Origin: an uncultured Lachnospiraceae bacterium
GTDB taxonomy: Bacteria; Bacillota; Clostridia; Lachnospirales; Lachnospiraceae
Length of the DNA: 64,000 nt
Assembly: GCA_944377405.1 (NCBI GenBank)
Contig: CALWES010000001.1
Span: forward strand, 186,001 to 250,000
Reading direction: 5' to 3'
Both the position numbers and the translations under genes were made by a program. The notes beneath the pieces were generated by a model. It ran no database searches. It was not told where the DNA came from and saw nothing but the letters and a program-made list of their open reading frames with translations. Shown here one piece after another: positions 52,176-61,448 of the stretch (the first letter of the stretch is position 1; the number at the start of each line of letters is the position of its first letter).

Positions 52176-54318
52176 CGTCCGTCATGGTTTCCTTTTCCAG
52201 TTTCTTTTTCCGGTAGCGGCGGATGCCGAAAACTGCCAGAAGTACGGCTATTGCTGCACCTCCGATGACAGCCACGAGGTTTTTCTGAAGCAGATCCATG
52301 ATACCGCCCTCGTCTTCAGGCATATCTCCCATCATGGAAGGATCGTACATGCCGTCCATGCCCATATCCTCCATGGCCTCCGTTACAAAGAGCTCGAATT
52401 CCTTTGTCTCTGTAGACACGTTTCCGTATTCATCCTCGTAGCTGATCTCAGCTTTTACGGTGCCGTCGTCCGTGGTAGCTGCAATGGCTGAAAGCATCAC
52501 ATCCACATTTCCCGTGCTTCCCGGCTTGATGTTTCCGATATAGGCGTTGTTCTCCTTGATGGAATCTGCCGTAAACTTTACTGATACATTGTAAAGGGTC
52601 ACCTTTCCCGTGTTATTGATGCCGAACATCACATTGCTCTCGGAGCCCACCTCCAGGGAGGAGGGCATGACCTCAAAGGAGGATGTGGACAGCCTTGCGT
52701 ACTGGTATACCGGAACATCCACGGATACCTCCTCCTCCGCATTCTTATACTCCGGAGAATCGTATTTTTCCTTGATGGTGATCTTATAGGAGCCCTGATC
52801 CACTCCCGCCTTTGCCGTATAGATCATCCGTACCTGAGTGGTGGAGCCTGCCGGCAGGGAGTTGATCACCACGGAGTTGGCTCCGTTGTCCGTGGCAAAG
52901 ATGGCCGACTTGTCCTCCGTGGTCTCGGAGACAAAGGTCAGCAGGATGTTGGTAGCCGGAATATCCTCCGAAGCGTTCTTCAGATCCAGCACCAGGGCAA
53001 AGGTATCCCCTGCATAGACCTTCTCCGGCTCCAGCCGGTAGGAATCCACGATCAGGCGTGCCTTGGTGGCGGTGTTGGCGTTCCATTCCTGACTGGTCTT
53101 CTCCTCCTCGGCCTTGGGATCGTCCATGGCCGGGTTGTTGATCTTGATATAGTAGCTGTAGGTCTCCTTATACAGGTCCCCCTCCGGCTCCGTCCGGAAG
53201 GTAAGGGTATAGGACAGGGGATAATAGGCGCTGGTGGTCACCCGCTTTATGGCCATGGAATAGGGCACTTCGATGACCTCTCCCGTATCCACCGTCTCGT
53301 AGTTCCGGTCATAATTGGCTTCGTTGATCTCGAAGGGGAAGTCCGAGGAGTTGGCCGTAGAGATGCCGGGATGAGTCACGATGGCCTTCTGATCTCCCAG
53401 GCTGGTCTCCATATGCACCGTAAGGTCATAGACCTTCTTTTTCTGGTTCCGCATCCGGATGCTGTAGTTCATGACATCGGGATAGGTCCCAACGGGCGTG
53501 CTCTGCCCCTCTCCCAGGACAAACTGCTTGTCCTCCGTGGTGACGGACTGGGGTTCCTTGATCTCCGTTCCCTCTTTGGTAAGGTAGATGTTGATGTACT
53601 CCGTATGGGCGCTGCCCTTATAGTCCGCATCCTTTCTGGGAGGAATGTTGTAATATACCGTTACGGGGATGGCATAGTAGCCCTCTTCGATGTCATGGCG
53701 CACCTTGACATTGAAGGTTGCTTCCCGCATCTCCCCCTTCATGAGCTTGTCAAAATAGACGTCCTGGGTGAAAAGCTCCTCATTGACCTCCAGGGGATAG
53801 CTTCCCGTCTCCACAGGCACTGCGTAGTAGACCTTGCCGTAGCCTGCGGCTCCGTCGTTCTGGCCCTGGGCCCGTCCGGCTTCCCAGATCTTTTCGATCC
53901 GTTCCTTCTCCGCGTTGGTCACATGGGTCTTGTTGGTCTCCTGCATGTATTCCTCAAGGAACTCCGCAAAGGTCTGGTCCTCTCCCGTATCGTCCACGAT
54001 GTTGCCGTTTTCATTTTTGATCAGCAGATAGGTCTCGTCGTTGGAAAGGCGCACATGTACGTCGGTGATATAGTCCGTCTGGGGCGCATAGAAGCCATGG
54101 GTATCGTTATAATACCCGATCCGCATCTTGATCTGCATCATCTCCCCGGCAGTTCCCTCGGAGGTCTCCGGCATGGGATGCACAAAGGTATTCAGATTTG
54201 TGTCATGGTATTTTCCGTAAGCCTGTTCCGGCCGGAGCAGAGCCCCGGGCACAAGAAGCATAAGGGCCAAAAGGAATGCGGCCCCCCGCTTCAGCAGTCT
54301 TTCAGTCTTTTGTTTCAT
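52165..54318 (-). CDS. Membrane-anchored surface protein of the ABC operon
   Basis: 717 residues from the ATG at 54318 (GGGGGAACC before it); the extended upstream reading overlaps the ATPase and is rejected. Signal peptide about 1-35; beta-sandwich repeats of the NEW3/CARDB style (about 440-640, N-x-S-x-V-x-F-T); a Met/Asp/Glu-rich stretch (M-G-M-D-G-M-Y-D-P-S-M-M-G); one transmembrane helix at about 685-705; basic tail R-R-Y-R-K-K-K. Overlaps both neighbours, so it is an integral subunit of the MacB-like transporter. Ligand unknown. Confidence 0.82.
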   Translation of the reverse strand: MKQKTERLLKRGAAFLLALMLLVPGALLRPEQAYGKYHDTNLNTFVHPMPETSEGTAGEMMQIKMRIGYYNDTHGFYAPQTDYITDVHVRLSNDETYLLIKNENGNIVDDTGEDQTFAEFLEEYMQETNKTHVTNAEKERIEKIWEAGRAQGQNDGAAGYGKVYYAVPVETGSYPLEVNEELFTQDVYFDKLMKGEMREATFNVKVRHDIEEGYYAIPVTVYYNIPPRKDADYKGSAHTEYINIYLTKEGTEIKEPQSVTTEDKQFVLGEGQSTPVGTYPDVMNYSIRMRNQKKKVYDLTVHMETSLGDQKAIVTHPGISTANSSDFPFEINEANYDRNYETVDTGEVIEVPYSMAIKRVTTSAYYPLSYTLTFRTEPEGDLYKETYSYYIKINNPAMDDPKAEEEKTSQEWNANTATKARLIVDSYRLEPEKVYAGDTFALVLDLKNASEDIPATNILLTFVSETTEDKSAIFATDNGANSVVINSLPAGSTTQVRMIYTAKAGVDQGSYKITIKEKYDSPEYKNAEEEVSVDVPVYQYARLSTSSFEVMPSSLEVGSESNVMFGINNTGKVTLYNVSVKFTADSIKENNAYIGNIKPGSTGNVDVMLSAIAATTDDGTVKAEISYEDEYGNVSTETKEFELFVTEAMEDMGMDGMYDPSMMGDMPEDEGGIMDLLQKNLVAVIGGAAIAVLLAVFGIRRYRKKKLEKETMTDDEI

Positions 54319-55120
54319 CTGCGGTTCCCCCGTCCTCTGTTTTTTCTGTCCGGTCCCCCATGCTGATCCGGGTCTCCTCCTCAAGGGCATCCCCCTCGAT
54401 CTCCCGGCCCCTGTCGCTGTATTCGATGGAAACGATCTTTCCGTCCACGATCCGGATCTGTTTGTCCGCATAGGAGGCCAGCTGATTGTCATGGGTGACC
54501 ATTACGATGGTCTGCTTCTGTTCATGGACCAGCTTCTGCATGAGCCTGAGCACGTCCATGGTGGTATGGGAATCCAGGTTTCCCGTGGGCTCGTCTGCAA
54601 AGATGATCTTGGGCTCCACCACCATTGCCCTGGCGATGCCGATACGCTGCTGCTGTCCGCCGGACATCTGGTTCGGCATGTGCTTTGCCTGGTCCTGGAC
54701 GTTCATGAGCTTCATGTACTTCATGGCAGCCTGCTCCCGTCTGGCCTTCGGCACTCCCCGGAACATTAAGGGCATGGCCACATTTTCCAGGCCGTTCATG
54801 GTATTGAGCAGGTTGTAGCTCTGAAAGATAAAGCCCACGTTGTTCCTGCGGAAGGCCACCAGCTTTTCCTCGCTCATCTGGTCGATCCTTTTTCCCGCCA
54901 CCAGGATACTGCCCTTTGTGGGAGGCTCCAGGCCTGCCATAAGGTTCAGCAGGGTGGACTTTCCTGAGCCTGAGGTGCCCACCACCGCAACGAACTCTCC
55001 CTTATAGATGTCAAAGCTTACGCCGTTTAAGGCGTATACCTTATTGTCACCTACTCTGTAGATCTTATATAGGTCCCGGACCTCGATCATCCGTTTTTTT
55101 TCTGCCGGGCTTCCCGTCAT
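54302..55120 (-). CDS. ABC transporter ATP-binding protein (MacB/LolD type)
   Basis: 272 residues from the ATG at 55120, preceded by GGAGGAGA; a further ATG 21 bases upstream has a poorer SD. Walker A V-G-T-S-G-S-G-K-S-T, signature M-S-G-G-Q-Q-Q-R and Walker B F-A-D-E-P-T-G-N-L-D. It heads a three-gene operon with the surface protein and permease. A C-terminal extension of about 35 residues past the ATPase domain (E-S-S-R-G-x-E-I-type acidic) is present. Confidence 0.93.
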   Translation of the reverse strand: MTGSPAEKKRMIEVRDLYKIYRVGDNKVYALNGVSFDIYKGEFVAVVGTSGSGKSTLLNLMAGLEPPTKGSILVAGKRIDQMSEEKLVAFRRNNVGFIFQSYNLLNTMNGLENVAMPLMFRGVPKARREQAAMKYMKLMNVQDQAKHMPNQMSGGQQQRIGIARAMVVEPKIIFADEPTGNLDSHTTMDVLRLMQKLVHEQKQTIVMVTHDNQLASYADKQIRIVDGKIVSIEYSDRGREIEGDALEEETRISMGDRTEKTEDGGTADETKD

Positions 55121-55237
55121 ATCCGTCTCCTCCCCGGCCATTACCGGAATACAAAATTATCTCCTGCGCGGAAAGCGCCTGTCCTTCCGCCGCAAGAGAT
55201 ATCCTGTACGTGATTTTCAATATACGTCCTTATGGGA

Positions 55238-56107
55238 TCAGTCCTTTTTTCCGCTGCGGTCCAGGATCTTGTCGATGGCAATGATCTCGGATACAGCCTT
55301 ATCCAGATAAGGATAGTCCAGATACTCGATCCTTCCGGCATCCACCATGGCTGCCACTTTGGGATCGATGGGAAGCTTTGCAAGGACGGAAAGTCCGTAT
55401 TCCTTTGCAGTCTCCTCAATGTGGCTCTCTCCGAATACATTGATATGCTTATGGCAGTCCGGGCACTCCAGATAGGACATGTTCTCCACCACACCCATAA
55501 TGGGGATATTCATCTTCTTTGCCATGTTCACTGCCTTGGCAACGATCATGGAAACAAGTTCCTGAGGGCTGGTTACAACGATGATCCCGTCCACGGGGAG
55601 GGACTGGAATACCGTAAGGGGCACGTCTCCGGTTCCCGGAGGCATGTCTACGAACATATAGTCCACATCCTTCCACAGGGTCTCCGACCAGAACTGCTTT
55701 ACGGCGCCTGCGATCAAAGCGCCTCTCCAGATGATGGGATCCGTATCATTTCTCAAAAGCAGGTTTGCAGAAACGATCTGGGTTCCGTTCAGGCTCTCTG
55801 CCGGAACCATCAGATTGCCGTCCTCCGTCACGTTGAGCCCTACGCCGTCCAGGCCGAAGGCCATGGGGATGGAAGGGCCGGTGATATCGGCGTCCAGGAT
55901 AGCGGTCCTGTAGCCCTTCTTATTGAAGGCAGAGGCCAGGAGCCCCGTCACAAGGGACTTGCCTACGCCTCCCTTTCCGGACATGATGGCGTAAACGTGC
56001 TTTACGCTGCTTTCCGGAGCAAGCTTTGCGGTCAGATCCAGGGGTGCGGCCTCTCCGCCCCCGCAGGCATTTCCGCAGGTACTGCAGTTATGTGTACATT
56101 CACTCAT
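55238..56107 (-). CDS. Mrp/NBP35 family Fe-S carrier ATPase
   Basis: 289 residues from the ATG at 56107 with GGAGGAT upstream; the upstream extension is discarded. N-terminal Cys cluster C-T-H-N-C-S-T-C-G-N-A-C-G, deviant P-loop S-G-K-G-G-V-G-K-S, and a C-terminal C-P-D-C (cluster-bridging) motif. Acts as Fe-S carrier or scaffold in the cytosol. The suf genes are 50 kb away. Single gene. Confidence 0.93.
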   Translation of the reverse strand: MSECTHNCSTCGNACGGGEAAPLDLTAKLAPESSVKHVYAIMSGKGGVGKSLVTGLLASAFNKKGYRTAILDADITGPSIPMAFGLDGVGLNVTEDGNLMVPAESLNGTQIVSANLLLRNDTDPIIWRGALIAGAVKQFWSETLWKDVDYMFVDMPPGTGDVPLTVFQSLPVDGIIVVTSPQELVSMIVAKAVNMAKKMNIPIMGVVENMSYLECPDCHKHINVFGESHIEETAKEYGLSVLAKLPIDPKVAAMVDAGRIEYLDYPYLDKAVSEIIAIDKILDRSGKKD

Positions 56108-56233
56108 GTTATATCCTCCATAGTGCCTGCATCCCGCAGGCGTCTCTGTATATGGTATTATACCCGCTGGCTGAAATGAAATCAACTTACGCTTTCCATA
56201 AATTTCTGATTACGGATTTCTGTACATTCCCTC

Positions 56234-56803
56234 CTAGCGTTCCCTTCTCCGGATCATCCCGGTGACGCCGGTCTTTTCCAGGGAGCCGGCCAGGACAAAG
56301 AACACCAGACTGTCCGCGATCCACTGGATCAGGTTTTTTCCCGTCCGCGCCGGCAGATAAAAAAGGAAAGCCTTCCCTGACATGATGGAAAGCCACAGGG
56401 TCCCAAGGATGATGTTGCAGATCACTACAACCACCAGCTTTGCCACAAGGACTCTGGTGAGCTTCAGGGGCCGCTTATAGAAAAACAGGCCGTAGAGGAA
56501 TACCCCCAGGGTCTCCGTGAAGGTATAGCCAGGGAAAAAAGCGTCACCTGTATTCGAGATGAAAAACTGAAGCAGGTCCAGGGTAAATCCATAGGCTGCA
56601 CCCGTCACCGGGCCGAAGAGAAGGCCCACATACATCTTAATGAGGGGTCCCAGAGAAACGGAAAAGAAGGGAGTCCGGATCCGGAAGGAAGACACCACGA
56701 TGGACAGGGCCATGAACATGGCCAGAAGGATCAGTGTCCTGGTCTTCCCCAGTTCTTTTTTTGAGTCTCCGAACAAAGAAGTGTAAAATGCTGCTGTTCC
56801 CAT
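56234..56803 (-). CDS. folT: Folate family ECF transporter S component (FolT)
   Basis: 189 residues from the ATG at 56803. Six hydrophobic segments; S-I-V-V-S-S-F-R-I, L-L-F-G-P-V-T-G-A-A-Y-G-F-T-L-D-L and F-P-G-Y-T-F-T-E-T-L-G-V are the FolT substrate-binding pattern. It takes up folates with a shared EcfA/EcfT module elsewhere. Preceded by a THF riboswitch, which supports folate as the ligand. Confidence 0.9.
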   Translation of the reverse strand: MGTAAFYTSLFGDSKKELGKTRTLILLAMFMALSIVVSSFRIRTPFFSVSLGPLIKMYVGLLFGPVTGAAYGFTLDLLQFFISNTGDAFFPGYTFTETLGVFLYGLFFYKRPLKLTRVLVAKLVVVVICNIILGTLWLSIMSGKAFLFYLPARTGKNLIQWIADSLVFFVLAGSLEKTGVTGMIRRRER

Positions 56804-56809
56804 AAAAAA

Positions 56810-56838
56810 ACCTCCTTTGCAGAAACTACAAGGAGGTA
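56810..56838 (-). promoter_or_regulatory. Expression platform of the THF riboswitch
   Basis: Minus-strand hairpin ACCTCCTT / AAGGAGGT, whose right arm is the folT SD, followed by seven T directly before the ATG. It can both mask the SD and act as a terminator. Confidence 0.85.
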
Positions 56839-56865
56839 ATCCCGTCAGAAACGGCATTAGCTGCT

Positions 56866-56960
56866 TGCAGCGGGATGCGGAAAGCCCATCGCGCGATCGC
56901 TTCCTCCCCGGGGCAACTCCCCGTCCCCGGGACACTTGACGTGCGCTTTCCTACTCTGCA
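56866..56960 (-). promoter_or_regulatory. Tetrahydrofolate (THF) riboswitch
   Basis: The minus strand begins GCAGAGTAGGAAAGC and ends GCTTTCCGCATCCCGCTGC, with AAGTG in the first part and a GC-rich internal arm. These are the conserved THF aptamer elements (GAGTAG, AAGTG, GCATCC-GC) and the P1 pairing GCAG/CTGC. Controls folT, 60 bases downstream. Confidence 0.9.
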
Positions 56961-57008
56961 TATTCTTTATTTTATTTTTCGGATCCCTGTAACAGGGGAT
57001 CCTGAAGT

Positions 57009-57287
57009 TTACTTTTCGCCGTCGGCATCGCCGAGACCGCTTTTGATCGCCTCGCAGACTGCCCGCAAAGCCTCGTCCTCATCCAGTCCGTCGCAGACCA
57101 CCTTTACCTTGGTCCCGCATTTCAGTCCCGCAGCCATAACGTTCAGAACGGATTTGGCTACGATCTTCTTCTCCTTGCACTCGATGATGATATCGCTCTT
57201 AAAGCGGAGCGCCGTCTGGCTGAGATAGCCGGCAGGTCTCAGGTGAAGTCCTGAAGGGTTAACGATCGTTACTTCCTTACTTACCAT
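57009..57287 (-). CDS. HPr family phosphocarrier protein
   Basis: 92 residues. His15 in S-G-L-H-L-R-P-A is the PTS phosphorylation site and Ser46 in A-K-S-V-L-N-V-M is the regulatory kinase site of Firmicutes HPr. It may serve sugar uptake and catabolite control. C-terminal tail is slightly longer and acidic. Single gene upstream of the THF riboswitch. Confidence 0.93.
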   Translation of the reverse strand: MVSKEVTIVNPSGLHLRPAGYLSQTALRFKSDIIIECKEKKIVAKSVLNVMAAGLKCGTKVKVVCDGLDEDEALRAVCEAIKSGLGDADGEK

Positions 57288-57344
57288 ATCCTCAAACCTC
57301 CTTCAATCGCTTGTCTGTAATTTTAACTGCTTCTTCCATGTCTG

Positions 57345-57995
57345 TCAACGCATATTCCGTTTTTCCGCATCCCGCCTGGAGAAGACGCAGCCGCAGTAAT
57401 CCTGGCGATAAAGGCCGTATTCCCTTGACAGCTGAGTGCTTCTTCTGTATCCTTCCTTCTTCTTAAAATCGGAAGGCAGGTAGGAAAGACCGTATTCTGC
57501 TGCCACCCTTTCCCCGATCTCATTCAGAACCGCGGCATCCTTTAAGGGGCTGATGCTTAAGGTAGTGGTGAAATACCGATAGGGTTCCTCCATCTCCCGG
57601 TTTTTCTGCAGCATAAATTCTGCGGTTTTCCGCAGCCTGAGCTCATAGCAGCGCCTGCAGCGTTCTCCCCGCTCCGGGTCCTGTTCATGGCCCTTTGCCA
57701 CGGCATAAAAGCTCTGGGGATCATAGGGCTCCGTCACCACCCCGGCAGGGTGGATCATGGGCATGGAGGCCGCAAGTCTCTTAAGCTCCTCTGCCCGGAG
57801 TCCGTACTCCTCCTCTGTATCGATATTCGGGTTATAGTAATAAAAATCGATCCGAAAATACCTGCTGAGATATTCCATCACATAGGAGGAACAGGGGGCA
57901 CAGCAGGCATGAATAAGAAGGCGGGGGCACTCCCCCGCCTCTTCTGTTTTCTTTATGATCTCTTCCAGTTCCTTCTGGTAGTTTCTTTTGTTCAT
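57345..57995 (-). CDS. queH: Epoxyqueuosine reductase QueH
   Basis: 216 residues. Last step of queuosine synthesis in bacteria lacking QueG. Cysteines in H-A-C-C-A-P-C (30-35), C-R-R-C-Y and Y-C-G-C-V bind a [4Fe-4S] cluster and iron. Y-Y-Y-N-P-N-I-D is typical. Single gene, 21 bases past the HPr region on the same strand. Confidence 0.95.
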   Translation of the reverse strand: MNKRNYQKELEEIIKKTEEAGECPRLLIHACCAPCSSYVMEYLSRYFRIDFYYYNPNIDTEEEYGLRAEELKRLAASMPMIHPAGVVTEPYDPQSFYAVAKGHEQDPERGERCRRCYELRLRKTAEFMLQKNREMEEPYRYFTTTLSISPLKDAAVLNEIGERVAAEYGLSYLPSDFKKKEGYRRSTQLSREYGLYRQDYCGCVFSRRDAEKRNMR

Positions 57996-58029
57996 AAGAT
58001 CTCCGAAAGGACCTCCTCAGGAATTCTGC

Positions 58030-59208
58030 TTACTGAAGGAAATCCCTGATACGCTTTGAACGCACCGGATTCCTGAGCTTCCGTAATGCCTTGGCCTCGA
58101 TCTGACGGATACGCTCTCTGGTGACATTGAATTCCTTACCCACTTCCTCCAGAGTCCTGGGGTGTCCGTCCTCCAGTCCGAAGCGGAGTACGATGACCTG
58201 TCTCTCCCTTTCCTTCAGATCCGCAAGGAGGGTATCGATGTGTTCCCTGAGCATAACGGATTCCACATTCTGCTCCGGCGTCACCACGTTGGAGTCTGCC
58301 ACGAAATCTCCCAGGTTGGAGTCATCCTCCTCACCGATGGGGGTCTCCAGGGAAGCAGGCTCTCTGGCGATCTGCATGATCTCCATGACCTTTTCCTCGG
58401 ACATGTCCAGGGCCTTTGCAAGCTCCGGGATGCTGGGCTCATATCCCAGCTCCAGGGTAAGCTTTCTCTGCATCTTGGACATCTTGTTGATGGTCTCTAC
58501 CATGTGTACCGGTACTCTTATGGTCCTTGCCTGGTCAGCCAGGGCTCTGGTGACGGACTGTCTGATCCACCAGGTCGCATAGGTGGAGAGCTTGAAGCCC
58601 TTGTCGTAGTCGAACTTTTCCACGCCCTTGATCAGGCCCAGGTTTCCTTCCTGCACCAGGTCCAGGAAACTCATGCCCCGTCCCGTATAACGCTTTGCGA
58701 TACTTACCACAAGACGCAGATTTGCCTCGATAAGGCGTTCCTTGGCCGCCTTGTCGCCTGCGGACTTTCTCTTTGCAAGCTCCAGCTCCTCTTCCGCAGA
58801 AAGCAGGGGCACTGTTCCGATCTCCTTCAGGTACATCCGCACCGGATCATCGGTGCCGATGCCGTCCAGAAGGTCCACTGCATCCAGATCAATATCCTCT
58901 TCCAGGTCCTTGTCCATGAACTCATCGCTGAATTCATCGTCCATATCGTCAAGAAGCAGGTTGTCCAGGGCATCCGGCTTTTCGATATTTGCCGCCGTGG
59001 GCTCCGGGAGCGTTTCATCGCTCAGCTCGTCATTTACAACGTCAACGCCTTTGTCTTCAAGGTAGCTGTAGATCGTGTCCATCTGTTCTGCGGAAAGCTC
59101 TTCCTCCTTGAAGGCGTCATTGATTTCCGTATATGTGATTGTGTTCTTGTTCTTTTTCGCCTGTTCGGTCAGCTTTCCGATCCGTTCCAAAAATTTTTCC
59201 TGATCCAA
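58030..59208 (-). CDS. rpoD: RNA polymerase primary sigma factor RpoD (SigA), TTG start
   Basis: 392 residues from the TTG at 59208, 6 bases after AAAGGTGG; no ATG fits. The N-terminal region is acidic with no Zn finger, then region 1.2 [11 protein letters not shown], region 2 ([12 protein letters not shown] ... T-Y-A-T-W-W-I-R-Q), region 3, and region 4 ([15 protein letters not shown]). Strong promoter at 59292-59320. It stands apart from dgt-dnaG-trmK, where rpoD usually lies. Confidence 0.96.
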   Translation of the reverse strand: MDQEKFLERIGKLTEQAKKNKNTITYTEINDAFKEEELSAEQMDTIYSYLEDKGVDVVNDELSDETLPEPTAANIEKPDALDNLLLDDMDDEFSDEFMDKDLEEDIDLDAVDLLDGIGTDDPVRMYLKEIGTVPLLSAEEELELAKRKSAGDKAAKERLIEANLRLVVSIAKRYTGRGMSFLDLVQEGNLGLIKGVEKFDYDKGFKLSTYATWWIRQSVTRALADQARTIRVPVHMVETINKMSKMQRKLTLELGYEPSIPELAKALDMSEEKVMEIMQIAREPASLETPIGEEDDSNLGDFVADSNVVTPEQNVESVMLREHIDTLLADLKERERQVIVLRFGLEDGHPRTLEEVGKEFNVTRERIRQIEAKALRKLRNPVRSKRIRDFLQ

Positions 59209-59291
59209 ATTGTACCACCTTTCATCGCGCAAATGCGCAGTTGGATATATGCAACAGAAATAATGGGCATAAAAACCCACTATTGCTGTAT

Positions 59292-59320
59292 AGTATATCT
59301 GAAAACCGACCCCCTGTCAA
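59292..59320 (-). promoter_or_regulatory. Promoter of rpoD
   Basis: TTGACA (59315-59320) and TATACT (59292-59297), 17 bases apart; near-consensus. The leader to the TTG start is about 75 bases. Confidence 0.85.
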
Positions 59321-59323
59321 GAT

Positions 59324-59635
59324 TCAGACCGCATTCCCCCAGATGCTTACGGCGCTTATGATACAAAGCACCAGGATCACGGCTCCCGCTGCCAGATAGC
59401 CGGCTCCGGAGGCCCTTTTTTTCTTCATCCGGGGATACATTTTCAGGTAGAACCAGCCTGTCATCAGGTTCAGGAATGCAGCCAGGAAAAAGATCAGGGG
59501 AAACAGGATCATATTCTCCCCCGGATTGGTGAAGGCCAGAATGGCCATGATCACGATGATGACCCCCACGATGATGTGGGTCCAGTCCAGGATCGTTCCG
59601 TATTTTCTTGGAGAATAATTGCTCTTTAATGCCAT
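59324..59635 (-). CDS. Small membrane protein, unknown
   Basis: 103 residues. Three hydrophobic helices (about 17-36, 44-64, 78-98) around basic loops (M-K-K-K-R-A). N-terminal M-A-L-K-S-N-Y-S-P-R-K-Y is conserved in clostridial relatives from memory. Last gene of nadE-RNA methyltransferase-QmcA, 12 bases after the stomatin gene, which often has an NfeD-type partner; this is not NfeD. Function unknown. Confidence 0.65.
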   Translation of the reverse strand: MALKSNYSPRKYGTILDWTHIIVGVIIVIMAILAFTNPGENMILFPLIFFLAAFLNLMTGWFYLKMYPRMKKKRASGAGYLAAGAVILVLCIISAVSIWGNAV

Positions 59636-59647
59636 GGCATGATTTCC

Positions 59648-60580
59648 TTACTTCTTTTCCGTATTCGTATTCTGGGCAAGCTCCGCCACGGACTGTACGA
59701 TCCCCGCAAGGCCTGCGATGTCGCTGGGAACGATGATCTTGGTGGCATTGCCGTCTGCAGCCTTGGCAAAGGCCTCCAGGCTCTTGATCTTAAGCACTGC
59801 CTCGTCGGCTCCTGCCTCCTTCAGCATCCGGATTCCTTCTGCATTGGCCTGCTGCACAAGGCGGATGGCCTGGGCCCGTCCTTCGGCTTCCTCCACCTGC
59901 TTCTGCCGTTCTGCCTCCGCCTGGAGGATAGTGGTCTGCTTGTCGGCCTCTGCGTCCAGGATGGCAGCTTCCTTCTTACCCTCTGCCACCAGGATCGTGG
60001 ACTTCTTCTCGCCTTCTGCCCGGAGGATGCTTTCCCGGCGTTCCCGTTCCGCCTTCATCTGCTTTTCCATGGCTTCCTGGATGGCCTGGGGCGGAATAAT
60101 GTTCTTAAGCTCCACTCTGGTCACCTTGATGCCCCAGGGATCCGTAGCCTTATCCAGCACCTCCCGCATCTTGGTATTGATGATCTCCCTGGAGGTAAGG
60201 GTCTGGTCCAGATCCAGGTCACCGATGATGTTTCTGAGAGTCGTGGCCGTCAGGTTTTCAATGGCGGCGATGGGGTTTACGATCCCGTAGGCATAGAGCT
60301 TCGGATCCGTGATAAAGAAGAACACCACGGAGTCGATCCGCATGGTGACATTGTCCTTTGTGATCACTGGCTGGGGCGGAAAATCCGCCACCTGCTCCTT
60401 CAGGCTCACCTTCTTTGCCACCCGGTCCACAAAGGGCACCAGGAAGTGAATTCCCGTCTCAAAGGTACAAAGATAGGCTCCCAGACGCTCCACCACGTAG
60501 GCGTTTGCCTGGGGCACCACCTTCACGCAGGTCACAAACAGAAGAACAATGAAGATCAGTAAAAAAATGATAAACAGCAT
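59648..60580 (-). CDS. SPFH/stomatin-like protein (QmcA)
   Basis: 310 residues. An N-terminal transmembrane anchor (about 1-18), SPFH domain (P-Q-A-N-A-Y-V-V-E-R-L-G ... T-L-R-N-I-I-G-D-L-D-L-D) and a long coiled coil (K-Q-M-K-A-E-R-E-R-R-E-S then A-E-G-x-x-x-A repeats), C-terminal hydrophobic L-A-G-I-V-Q-S. Membrane scaffold of the QmcA type. In an operon with a small membrane protein downstream. Confidence 0.92.
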   Translation of the reverse strand: MLFIIFLLIFIVLLFVTCVKVVPQANAYVVERLGAYLCTFETGIHFLVPFVDRVAKKVSLKEQVADFPPQPVITKDNVTMRIDSVVFFFITDPKLYAYGIVNPIAAIENLTATTLRNIIGDLDLDQTLTSREIINTKMREVLDKATDPWGIKVTRVELKNIIPPQAIQEAMEKQMKAERERRESILRAEGEKKSTILVAEGKKEAAILDAEADKQTTILQAEAERQKQVEEAEGRAQAIRLVQQANAEGIRMLKEAGADEAVLKIKSLEAFAKAADGNATKIIVPSDIAGLAGIVQSVAELAQNTNTEKK

Positions 60581-60614
60581 AACAGTTCCTCCTTTCCCTT
60601 CTCAGGAATGTTCT

Positions 60615-61445
60615 TTATCTGCATCCGCCGGGCTGCTTTCTCCGCTGGCGGTTTGCTTCAAATAAAATGATGGTTGCGGCCATGGCTGCATTCAGGGATT
60701 CCACGCTGCCGCACATGGGGATCTTTACGGCTCCGTCCGCCCGTTCCGTCAGGGCATCGGAAAGGCCGTGGGCCTCGTTGCCGATCATCAGTCCGCAGGG
60801 CCCGCAGTAATCCACTCCGGCATAGTCCACTGCTCCCTTCAGGTGGGCCGCATAGATCTTAAGCCCCTTTCCCTCCGGATGAGGCGTCCCGGCCCGCAGC
60901 TGGTCCACTGCCTCCAGAAGGTCCTCCACACAGAGGAAGGGCACCCGGAACAATGCTCCCATGGTGGACCTTACCACCTTGGGAGAATAGATGTCCACGC
61001 AGCTTCTATCCATCAGGATACCCGTGGCTCCCGCCGCCTCCGCTGCCCGGAGGATGGTCCCCAGGTTACCCGGATCCTGCAGGGTCTCCAGGATCACCAA
61101 AAGGGGTTCCCGTTCCTTTCCGGGAAGCTCCAGAAGCTCCCGGAGCCCTCTGACCCGCTTCTGCCTTGCCAGAGCCAGGATTCCCTGGGGAGTCACCGTA
61201 TCCGACATCTGGCGCATTTCCTGTTCCGTCACGATCTCATAACCCATGCTGCGGAGGATTCCCTCACAGGACTCCGCATATTTTGAGGACAGGAAGTCCT
61301 GGGTCACGAAGATCTCTTCCGCCTCCTCCGGAGGAAGCTCCCCGCACATTTTGGGGCCGTCCACCACATAGAGGCCGGATTCCCGGCGGACCTTGGGTTT
61401 TTGCAGAAGTTCTTTGATAAACTTCTTCTTTCTTCCTTCTGCCAT
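60615..61445 (-). CDS. RNA 2'-O-methyltransferase, TrmH/SpoU family
   Basis: 276 residues. N-terminal RNA-binding domain (K-K-F-I-K-E-L-L-Q-K-P-K-V-R) and SpoU core with the knot motifs L-Q-D-P-G-N-L-G-T-I-L-R-A-A, I-G-N-E-A-H-G-L-S and I-P-M-C-G-S-V-E-S-L-N-A-A-M. Likely modifies rRNA or tRNA; the site is not predictable. Begins 3 bases after the nadE stop. Confidence 0.93.
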   Translation of the reverse strand: MAEGRKKKFIKELLQKPKVRRESGLYVVDGPKMCGELPPEEAEEIFVTQDFLSSKYAESCEGILRSMGYEIVTEQEMRQMSDTVTPQGILALARQKRVRGLRELLELPGKEREPLLVILETLQDPGNLGTILRAAEAAGATGILMDRSCVDIYSPKVVRSTMGALFRVPFLCVEDLLEAVDQLRAGTPHPEGKGLKIYAAHLKGAVDYAGVDYCGPCGLMIGNEAHGLSDALTERADGAVKIPMCGSVESLNAAMAATIILFEANRQRRKQPGGCR

Positions 61446-61448
61446 GGA

